Assembly: GCA_018396935.1 (NCBI GenBank)
Contig: JAGTRA010000039.1
Span: 1 to 8,465, forward strand
Length of the DNA stretch: 8,465 nucleotides
Direction: 5' to 3'
Origin: Candidatus Bathyarchaeota archaeon
Lineage (GTDB): Archaea; Thermoproteota; Bathyarchaeia; Bathyarchaeales; Bathycorpusculaceae
Of this stretch, positions 6,499 to 8,465 are shown one piece after another. A program made the translations under genes and the position numbers. Positions within the stretch are counted from its first letter, which is position 1. Each line of letters starts with the position of its first letter. The notes under the pieces are model-generated. The model had not been told where the DNA came from and did not search any database. It saw nothing but the letters and a program-made list of their open reading frames with translations.

Positions 6499-7090
6499 GG
6501 AATTTCTGGAAAAAGCCGTTAACAGTGGCGTCATCCGCGTTATGGACGTAGATGCCGAGCCTGAAACCCTGGCTCGTGTAATACACTTAGCTACCCGTAA
6601 AAAGGAAAGCGCCCTCAAGGACATGGAAGATATGCGAAGTAAAGGCTTACCAATCCCCATGGGGGCTGAGGCGCTGGCTAAACCGAGTATAAACGAACTT
6701 ACCAAACTTGAAAGCATTCGAGTGGAAGAAGTTATGACTAGAGAGGTTCTCACGTTACCCTCTAAGGCGACTGTTTCCGACTTTTTTGATGAAATGGTTA
6801 GATGTCACCACATCGGCTTTCCAGTTCGCAGCCCAAACGGTGAGATTATAGGCGTTGTAACATTGCAGGACGCAATGAAAGTTCCGCCTGACAGACGCAA
6901 AAACACCCTTATAGAGGACGTATGCTCAAAAACGGTAATTGCTATTTCACCCCATGCTTCTTTGGCAGAGGCTTTTGATAAAATGACAAAACACGATATT
7001 GGGCGCCTTCTAGTGATGGATAGAGATAATCACCTTGTAGGGATAATCACTAGAAGCGATGTAATGAACGCTCTGAGAAGAACTATATAG
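6470..7090 (+). CDS. C-terminal end of FrhB domain plus two CBS domains (3' half of a split FrhB-CBS gene)
   Basis: From the first ATG this frame gives 206 residues, but it is open upstream to a TGA at 6407-6409. The extra codons (6419-6469) read ELADLSIGGGAPLKGWS, exactly the FrhB-family element missing from the preceding gene. Residues 1-65 (MVIVRTQRSEEFLEKAV onward, then ATRKKES) are the usual C-terminal end of FrhB. CBS1 spans about 83-138 (VEEVMTREVLTL ... GEIIGVVTLQDAM). CBS2 spans about 147-203 (LIEDVCSKTVIAIS ... LVGIITRSDVMNAL). CBS pairs bind AMP, ATP or similar ligands; ITRSD carries the Ser/Thr-x-x-Asp ribose-contact motif. No ribosome site lies before the ATG, so 6470 is unlikely to be a natural start. 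The 29-base overlap with the previous gene is a product of the frameshift. As a separate protein it would have no complete catalytic domain. CBS assignment is firm; joined origin is well supported. Confidence 0.85.
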   Translation: MVIVRTQRSEEFLEKAVNSGVIRVMDVDAEPETLARVIHLATRKKESALKDMEDMRSKGLPIPMGAEALAKPSINELTKLESIRVEEVMTREVLTLPSKATVSDFFDEMVRCHHIGFPVRSPNGEIIGVVTLQDAMKVPPDRRKNTLIEDVCSKTVIAISPHASLAEAFDKMTKHDIGRLLVMDRDNHLVGIITRSDVMNALRRTI

Positions 7091-7100
7091 CATCTCCACA

Positions 7101-7118
7101 TTTTTTAGGCTATTTTTT
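7101..7118 (+). terminator. T-rich archaeal-type transcription terminator
   Basis: Two T6 runs (7101-7106 and 7113-7118) begin 11 bases after the stop codon of the CBS gene. Archaeal RNA polymerase commonly stops at such runs without a hairpin. The position between the complex I block and the hppA promoter fits the end of a transcript. A weak CTTAA/TTAAG inverted repeat follows at 7121-7137. Confidence 0.5.
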
Positions 7119-7137
7119 AGCTTAAATCTAGGTTAAG

Positions 7138-7145
7138 TTTATAAA
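7138..7145 (+). promoter_or_regulatory. Archaeal TATA box for hppA
   Basis: TTTATAAA, the core of the palindrome GTTTATAAAC (7137-7146), is a near-ideal archaeal TATA box. Transcription would begin about 25 bases downstream, near 7168-7172, leaving a leader of roughly 25 bases that contains the ribosome site. This indicates hppA is transcribed separately from the upstream operon. Confidence 0.6.
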
Positions 7146-7194
7146 CGATACAGTTAGATTTCAGACAAAACAAGAAAGGCGGATGTGCTCTGTT

Positions 7195-8465
7195 ATGGAA
7201 TGGTTCCTAATAGCTCCAATAGCAGGTTTAGCATCAATAGCTTTGGCAGGTTATCTGTACCGCTACGTTACAAACCAAGAAAGCGGTACTGAAAGAATGC
7301 GTGAAATCGCCAGCGCCATAAAAGAGGGCGCTAAGGCGTACTTAAGGAGGCAAAACATCACTTTAGCCGCGTTTGTTGCAGTAATGGCGGTTGTCCTAGG
7401 CGTCCTTTTCTCCTTCCTCGAGGGCGTTCAAAAAGGCATTAGTGTATCCATAGCCTATGTGATCGGATCCGCATGTAGCACTGCAGCCGCCTACATAGGA
7501 ATGATGGCTGCTGTAGAAGCTAACGTTAGGACAGCTAATGCAGCGAGACAGGGGTTAAAAAAAGCTTTTCCAGTTGCCTTCTATGGTGGAGCCGTTATGG
7601 GTTTATCCATAGTTGGCTTAGGATTCCTGGGAGTAAGCCTCCTCTACTACCTATACAATGTTGTATTTGGCTGGTCATCTATAGATGCAACTAGCGTGGT
7701 CTTAGGCTTTAGCTTTGGAGCTAGCGCTCTAGCCCTTTTCGCAAAGGCTGGAGGCGGGATCTATACAAAAACAGCTGATATTAGCGCCGACTTAGTTGGG
7801 AAGGTGGAGCTTGGCATTCCTGAAGATGACCCGAGAAACCCAGCTGTAATTGCTGATAACGTGGGTGATAACGTTGGAGACGTCGCCGGCATGGGCGCTG
7901 ACCTCGTTGACTCTTACATAGCGAGCATAGTCGCTGCAATGATAATTGGCGCCGAACTAGGAGAAACCGCTTTGGTTTCGCTTCCACTTGTATTCGCAGC
8001 CATGGGCCTTTTCGCCTCCATAATAGGCGCCCTTATTGTTAAGTTAAGCATTAAGGGTAATCCTGGTGCAGCCCTGAATAGAGGATCCTTTGCCACCTGG
8101 ATAATATTCGCTGCGCTACTTCTATTGACTACTTATTACTCAGGGCTGAATGGTGAAAGATGGCTCGGAGTCTTGCTGCCCACCGTGGCTGGTTTAGTAG
8201 CAGGGGTGGTTATAGGGTTAACAACAGATTACTTCACTTCAATCGATCGTATGCCTGCCCAGAAAGTTGCTAAAGCCTCCACCACAGGAGCTGCAATAAA
8301 CATCTTGACAGGATTTTCATATGGTCTGGTTAGCATCGTACCGCCAGTAATAGGCATATGTGCTGCTACAATCGCCGCTTGGTTCCTAGCTGAAGCCTAT
8401 GGCATAAGCCCATATTATGGGATAGCCATATCCGCTGTGGGAATGCTTGCCACTGTCGGTATGAC
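7195..8465 (+). CDS. hppA: Membrane-bound ion-pumping pyrophosphatase (3' end outside window)
   Basis: The frame is open from ATG 7195 to the window edge: 423 residues of a family usually 650-720 long. The enzyme hydrolyses pyrophosphate and pumps H+ or Na+ across the membrane. Motifs seen are: GGGIYTKTADISADLVGKVE (186-205), with Asp195, Asp199 and Lys203; GIPEDDPRNPAVIADNVGDN (207-226); and GDVAGMGADL (228-237). The aspartates Asp221, Asp225 and Asp229 bind Mg-pyrophosphate. Hydrophobic helices alternate throughout, beginning at residue 3. After GADL the family reads FESY; here it is VDSY, with Asp239 at the position of the gate glutamate (E246 in Thermotoga maritima). The residues that distinguish K+-dependent from K+-independent enzymes lie beyond the window, so ion type cannot be called. 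An in-frame ATG at 7183 abuts the ribosome-site-like GGCGG, leaving no spacing, so 7195 is preferred. It has its own promoter; it is unbroken. Confidence 0.95.
   Translation, partial: MEWFLIAPIAGLASIALAGYLYRYVTNQESGTERMREIASAIKEGAKAYLRRQNITLAAFVAVMAVVLGVLFSFLEGVQKGISVSIAYVIGSACSTAAAYIGMMAAVEANVRTANAARQGLKKAFPVAFYGGAVMGLSIVGLGFLGVSLLYYLYNVVFGWSSIDATSVVLGFSFGASALALFAKAGGGIYTKTADISADLVGKVELGIPEDDPRNPAVIADNVGDNVGDVAGMGADLVDSYIASIVAAMIIGAELGETALVSLPLVFAAMGLFASIIGALIVKLSIKGNPGAALNRGSFATWIIFAALLLLTTYYSGLNGERWLGVLLPTVAGLVAGVVIGLTTDYFTSIDRMPAQKVAKASTTGAAINILTGFSYGLVSIVPPVIGICAATIAAWFLAEAYGISPYYGIAISAVGMLATVGM

Noticed and set aside
7183..7194. Alternative hppA start at ATG 7183, adding M-C-S-V.
   Set aside because: The only ribosome-site-like sequence (GGCGG, 7178-7182) would touch this codon with no spacing; ATG 7195 places the first hydrophobic helix at residue 3 as usual.
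7781..8096. Minus-strand open frames inside hppA (and similar ones within nuoL, nuoM, nuoN and the CBS gene).
   Set aside because: They lie wholly inside strongly conserved plus-strand genes, are short, and show no family-like motifs or ribosome sites.

Overview
The window looks like a piece of an uncultured archaeal genome. The genes are tightly packed and follow GGTGA/GAGGTGA-type Shine-Dalgarno sites. One gene starts with TTG, and a TTTATAAA archaeal TATA box precedes the last gene. Gene content (an Fpo/Nuo-type complex I membrane arm beside a coenzyme-F420 FrhB-family protein, then a membrane pyrophosphatase) fits an anaerobic archaeon. Bathyarchaeia or a related Thermoproteota lineage is my guess from content; it is not proven by the sequence.

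Layout, all genes on the + strand: 1-180 is the C-terminal end of a small membrane subunit (NuoJ/MbhE-like). 182-335 is a broken nuoK/mrpC-like gene that keeps its first 29 residues and its last 22 but has lost the middle and the frame. 336-530 has no recognisable gene. 531-2546, 2551-4032 and 4049-5548 are three full-length antiporter-like proton-channel subunits, nuoL, nuoM and nuoN, with gaps of 4 and 16 bases. 5590-6498 and 6470-7090 are the two halves of what appears to be one gene: an FrhB-family iron-sulfur flavoprotein fused to a C-terminal pair of CBS domains, split by a frameshift. A T-rich terminator (7101-7118) and a TATA box (7138-7145) separate this block from a membrane-bound pyrophosphatase (hppA, 7195 to the window end, truncated by the edge).

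How they would work together: NuoL/M/N and the small J/K subunits form the ion-translocating arm of a complex-I-like enzyme. The FrhB-like protein is a plausible electron-input module (F420H2 or ferredoxin side), and its CBS pair may sense adenylates. The pyrophosphatase is a separate ion pump transcribed from its own promoter.

The most interesting points are: (1) an FrhB-CBS fusion, a possible energy-charge-gated input module, whose frameshift is neatly explained by a deletion of about 23 bases between two copies of an 11-base repeat; (2) a nuoK that has lost both expected membrane glutamates; (3) replacement of conserved channel lysines in all three antiporter-like subunits, including a Lys-to-Glu charge reversal in NuoN. 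Two separate deletion-type lesions in one operon mean real gene decay must be weighed against assembly error. Family comparisons are from memory; no alignment or search was run.
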